Origin: Streptomyces luteolifulvus
Lineage (GTDB): Bacteria; Actinomycetota; Actinomycetes; Streptomycetales; Streptomycetaceae
NCBI RefSeq assembly: GCF_008806595.1
Contig: NZ_VZRB01000011.1
Location: 101,063-165,062, forward strand
DNA length: 64,000 bases
Reading direction: 5' to 3'
Made by a program: the position numbers and the translations under genes. Below are positions 61,210 to 64,000 of the stretch, piece by piece. Within the stretch, counting starts at the first letter, position 1, and every line of letters starts with the position of its first letter. The notes under the pieces were generated by a model. The model searched no databases and was not told where the DNA came from. It saw nothing but the letters and a program-made list of their open reading frames with translations.

Positions 61210-62115
61210 ATGAGCGGAATCTGCGACGGACGGGTCGTCGTCGTCACCGGCGCGGGCCGGGGCCTGGGCCGGGCCCACGCCCTCGCCTTCGCCGCGGAAG
61301 GCGCCCGGCTCGTCGTCAACGACCTCGGCGTCGGCCTCGACGGCACACCCGGTCCCGGCAGTCCGGCCGTCCGGGTCGCCGAGGAGATCCGCGCCGCGGG
61401 CGGCGAGGCGGTGGCCCACGGCGGCGACATCGCCACGAGCGACGGCGCCGCGTCCCTGGTGGCGACCGCCCTGGAGACCTACGGCCGGCTCGACACCCTC
61501 GTCAACAACGCGGGTTTCCTGCGCGACCGGATGCTCGTCAACCTCGACGAGGGCGACTGGGACGACGTACTGCGCGTCCACCTCAAAGGCCACTTCCTCC
61601 CCCTGAAGCACGCCGCCGCGCACTGGCGCACCGAGGCCAAGGCCGGCCGCACCCCGGCCGCCCGGATCGTCAACACCAGCAGCGGGGCGGGACTGCTCGG
61701 TTCGGTCGGACAGGGCAACTACAGCGCAGCGAAGGCCGGGATCGTCGCGCTGACGCTGGTCGCGGCGGCCGAACTGGGCCGCTACGGCGTCCAGGTCAAC
61801 GCGATCGCCCCCGCGGCCCGGACCCGCATGACGGAACGCACCTTCGCGGAGACCATGACGGCACCGGCAGCCGGCTTCGACGCGATGGCCCCGGAGAACG
61901 TCTCCCCCCTGGTCGTCTGGCTCGGCTCACCCGCGAGCGCGGGCGTCACCGGCCGCGTCTTCGAGACGGAGGGCGGCCGGATCACGGTCATGGAGGGCTG
62001 GCACAGGGGCCCGACCGCCGACAAGGGGGGACGGTGGAGCGCGGGGGAGGCGGGGGAGGCGGCACTGAAGCTGCTGGGGGAGGCGGAGGTGCCGGGGGCG
62101 GTGTACGGGGCGTAG
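61210..62115 (+). CDS. Short-chain dehydrogenase (Rv3548c-like)
   Basis: 301 aa SDR of the longer type. VVVVTGAGRGLGRAHALAFA, the NDLGVGLDGTPGPGSPA insert seen in hydroxyacyl-CoA-type enzymes, NNAGFLRDRM, NTSSGAGLLGSVGQGNYSAAKAGIVALT. The C-terminal Gly-rich tail is looser. Begins 1 base after the previous stop with AGGAG 7 bases upstream. The pair of SDRs downstream of operator B matches the Rv3549c-Rv3548c arrangement. Confidence 0.85.
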   Translation: MSGICDGRVVVVTGAGRGLGRAHALAFAAEGARLVVNDLGVGLDGTPGPGSPAVRVAEEIRAAGGEAVAHGGDIATSDGAASLVATALETYGRLDTLVNNAGFLRDRMLVNLDEGDWDDVLRVHLKGHFLPLKHAAAHWRTEAKAGRTPAARIVNTSSGAGLLGSVGQGNYSAAKAGIVALTLVAAAELGRYGVQVNAIAPAARTRMTERTFAETMTAPAAGFDAMAPENVSPLVVWLGSPASAGVTGRVFETEGGRITVMEGWHRGPTADKGGRWSAGEAGEAALKLLGEAEVPGAVYGA

Positions 62116-62159
62116 GGCGACGTTCCGGGATCCCGTCCGGGCTTGACTTACGAGCGCCG

Positions 62160-62260
62160 GTCACGGCATTTCCAGCCCGTCCGGCGTGTGAGGACGAGGC
62201 CGCAAGGCCGAAGCGGGGGCTGGGGCGGCAGCCCCCAGCGAGGCCCACACCAGCGCCGGA
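62160..62260. repeat. Streptomycete dispersed intergenic repeat with hairpin
   Basis: TCCAGCCCGTCCGGCGTGTG followed by AGGACGAGGCCGCAAGGCCG and a GGGGGCTG/CAGCCCCC stem (62215-62236). This block is common between genes in streptomycetes. It separates the SDR pair from the convergent metalloprotease-like gene and may serve as a terminator. Confidence 0.6.
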
Positions 62261-62272
62261 TGAGACACAGAC

Positions 62273-63154
62273 CTACGTATCACACTCCAGCACCGTCCGG
62301 CACAACGCACACCGCGCCCGCACCCGCCCCCGGACCGGCACCCTGATCCGCTGATGACAGGTCGGACACGGGAAGGACACCCGCAGCCGCCCCCCGCCGT
62401 CGGGCGTGAAGGTGTAGGGAACACCGGGCTGCGGCCCGGGCGCGTGCCGCCGGTCACGGGCGTACCGGTGCCGCCCCGCCCAGCCGGCGGCCGTCAGCGG
62501 CGGCTGCTGCTCGTCGAGACGGGCCTGAACCATGCCCTTCTCGTACGCCGTATAGGCCTGCGGACTGGTGAACCAGACCGACGGATCCTCGCCGAAGACC
62601 AGCGACCGCTTGGCAAGGACATAGCCGAACTCCTCCGGCGTCAGATAGCCCAGCTTCTGCGACGAGTCCGCGTCCTCGCGGTACGCGTCCAGAAGCAGCC
62701 AGCCCGCGCCCAGATACGTCGTCGCCGTGTCCGTGAGGATCTCGTTGTCACGGGTGCCGGTGAAGGACAGGTCGAGACGGTGCAGATACACATGCATCAC
62801 CTCGTGCGCGAGGGCCGCGCCGATGTCCCGGCGATGGGTGCGGAACCGGTCGTTCAGCTCGACGAAGTACTCGGGGCCCGCGGCGAGTTCGACATTGGCC
62901 GCGTACCGCATCTCCCGGAAGCTGACGATCATACGGGCGTCCGGCAGACGGTAGTGGCGCACCAGCTCGCGGGCCACCCGCTGCGCGCCCAGATACAGGT
63001 CGTCGGTGTCGCAGAACGCCACGTCGGCGGGGGCCACGCTGGTCGCGAACGTCTGGATGGTGTCGTAGGACAGCCGCCGGTAGAGCGCGGTGATCGCGGC
63101 CCGCACCGTGTCCAGATGTGGGTAGCCGTGCACCACCGGTCCGTCGCTCGCCAC
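62273..63154 (-). CDS. Metalloprotease-like protein with C-terminal zinc ribbon
   Basis: 293 aa. A zinc-protease signature HExxH occurs in GAALAHEVMHVYLHRLDL, with a downstream acid helix (ILTDTATTYLGAGWLLLDAY) that may give the third ligand. The C-terminus has a four-cysteine zinc ribbon, CPTCHQRIRVPVRGRVRARC followed by ALC. No signal peptide, so cytoplasmic. I do not recognise a named family. GTG 63154 follows GGGGGT by 7 bases. Divergent from the chorismate mutase gene. Confidence 0.7.
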   Translation of the reverse strand: MASDGPVVHGYPHLDTVRAAITALYRRLSYDTIQTFATSVAPADVAFCDTDDLYLGAQRVARELVRHYRLPDARMIVSFREMRYAANVELAAGPEYFVELNDRFRTHRRDIGAALAHEVMHVYLHRLDLSFTGTRDNEILTDTATTYLGAGWLLLDAYREDADSSQKLGYLTPEEFGYVLAKRSLVFGEDPSVWFTSPQAYTAYEKGMVQARLDEQQPPLTAAGWAGRHRYARDRRHAPGPQPGVPYTFTPDGGGRLRVSFPCPTCHQRIRVPVRGRVRARCALCRTVLECDT

Positions 63155-63284
63155 GCCCGTACCCCCAAGACGCCGTGAACCCGGTTCCACTGTACGAGGG
63201 CGGGGGCGGAATCTCCCCGGCTGGATTTCGCCGATCCCGCCGATTCCGGCGGTCGGGGCCGCGGGCCGGTTGCCGCAGGCCACG

Positions 63285-63290
63285 TAGGGT
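63285..63290 (+). promoter_or_regulatory. Putative -10 element (TAGGGT), leaderless promoter
   Basis: TAGGGT lies exactly 8 bases before ATG 63299, with no ribosome binding site. Confidence 0.45.
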
Positions 63291-63298
63291 GGTCGCCC

Positions 63299-63649
63299 AT
63301 GACCACCAGCAACACCGGAAGCGGTGACGCCGACCCCGCCGTGCGCGAGGAGCTGGCCCGGCTGCGCGACAGCATCGACAACATCGACGCGGCCGTCGTC
63401 CATATGCTCGCCGAGCGCTTCAAGGCCACCCAGCAGGTCGGGCACCTCAAGGCAAAGCACCAGCTGCCGCCCGCCGACCCGGCCCGCGAGGCCCGGCAGA
63501 TCGCCCGCCTGCGCGCCCTCGCCGAGAGCGCCAAACTCGATCCGGCGTTCGCCGAGAAGTTCCTGAACTTCATCATCGGCGAGGTGATCCGCCACCACGA
63601 GCGCATCGCCGAGGACACGGTGAACGACTCGGCAAACCTGGCGAATTGA
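63299..63649 (+). CDS. Chorismate mutase (AroQ type)
   Basis: 116 aa all-helical chorismate mutase, converting chorismate to prephenate for Phe and Tyr synthesis. Typical line: LARLRDSIDNIDAAVVHMLAERFKATQQVGHLKAKHQLPPADPAREARQIARL with active-site Arg, Lys and Glu positions. It resembles the small actinobacterial AroQ-delta type that is activated by contact with DAHP synthase. Leaderless start predicted from TAGGGT 8 bases upstream. Confidence 0.93.
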   Translation: MTTSNTGSGDADPAVREELARLRDSIDNIDAAVVHMLAERFKATQQVGHLKAKHQLPPADPAREARQIARLRALAESAKLDPAFAEKFLNFIIGEVIRHHERIAEDTVNDSANLAN

Positions 63650-63661
63650 CCCAGGGCGTGT

Positions 63662-63697
63662 GCCCCCGGGAGGTGACACGACACCCCCCGGAGGGGC
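63662..63697 (+). terminator. Hairpin after the chorismate mutase gene
   Basis: Arms GCCCC (63662-63666) and GGGGC (63693-63697) with an inner CCGGGAGGTG paired imperfectly to CACCCCCCGG. Confidence 0.5.
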
Positions 63698-63789
63698 ATG
63701 CTGCGCTGTGCACTCCTTGTCAGCTGACGAGCACACCCCGTCAGCGCCTCGGACATAAGCTGTGCTGTCCACGAGGAAGGGACCGGGCC

Positions 63790-64000
63790 ATGCCGTCGGA
63801 TGCCAGGATCCTCATCGTCGACGATCACGAGGACACGCTGTACGCCCTGGAAAGCGCCCTGGCTCCGCTGGGCTACCGGCTGGCCCGCGCCACCAGCGGC
63901 GACGAGGCGCTCAAGCAGGTGCTCCGCGGCCAGGTCGGCCTTCTCCTGCTCGATGTGCGCATGCCCGGCGTCAGCGGCCTCGACGTGGTCCACTACATGC
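63790..64000 (+). CDS. Response regulator receiver protein (3' end outside window)
   Basis: First 70 codons of a response regulator. MPSDARILIVDDHEDTLYAL gives the acidic pair and LLLLDVRMPGVSGLDVV the phospho-acceptor Asp. The output domain is outside the window, so type and role cannot be told. ATG 63790 follows GAGGAAGG by about 9 bases. Confidence 0.9.
   Translation, partial: MPSDARILIVDDHEDTLYALESALAPLGYRLARATSGDEALKQVLRGQVGLLLLDVRMPGVSGLDVVHYM

Overview
The window is about 72% GC, codes densely on both strands and uses GTG starts freely. It carries markers of a high-GC actinomycete: the bifunctional isomerase PriA, a TrpM peptide, an HGxxPAAW protein and ribosomal protein bL37. Gene content and order (dnaE, his, trp, lgt, gltBD) match the core of a Streptomyces chromosome. 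I see no rRNA, tRNA, phage, insertion sequence or CRISPR array.

Layout. 1-5749: the 3' end of dnaE, a small basic protein, a NYN nuclease-like protein, an ABC exporter pair and a membrane protein. 5855-9986 (minus strand): bL37, a YbaK deacylase, a Lon-N-domain protein and two uncharacterised proteins. 10166-25501: hisD-C-B, a 54-residue membrane protein, hisH-priA-ridA-hisF, then hisI-trpE, three small membrane proteins, trpC-trpM-trpB-trpA, a DsbA-like protein and lgt. There is no trpF; PriA should supply that step, which ties the two pathways together. 25630-33649 (minus strand): one tightly coupled operon with four different ADP-ribosylglycohydrolase (ARH/DraG) paralogues, a ribokinase-family kinase, a class III CoA-transferase and a CoA-ester lyase. 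33922-34653: a VIT1/CCC1 iron/manganese transporter behind two iron-box-like sites. 35022-41085: gltBD with a GlnR-box-like site upstream. 41179-47855: two divergent gene sets that look like an amino-sugar exopolysaccharide system (UDP-GlcNAc 2-epimerase, processive GT2, DUF2334 deacetylase, glycosidase lipoprotein). 47862-51373: a rhomboid protease, a VWA protein and a stand-alone cytochrome b (qcrB paralogue).

51348-62115 is a compact KstR2-type regulon for steroid C/D-ring (HIP) catabolism: two acyl-CoA dehydrogenases, IpdF-like SDR, KstR2, FadA6, IpdC, IpdB, IpdA, EchA20 and two more SDRs. The genes are arranged around two divergent promoters, and each promoter carries a 14-bp KstR2-like palindrome. 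One acyl-CoA dehydrogenase is interrupted by roughly 285 residues of Pro/Ala/His-rich tandem repeat. 62273-64000: a metalloprotease-like zinc-ribbon protein, a chorismate mutase and the start of a response regulator.

Many genes here have a -10-like hexamer 6 to 8 bases before the start codon and no ribosome binding site, which suggests leaderless transcripts. The observations most worth following are the four-ARH operon, the repeat-bearing dehydrogenase, the two KstR2 sites, the iron boxes before the VIT1 gene and a perfect palindrome before hisD.
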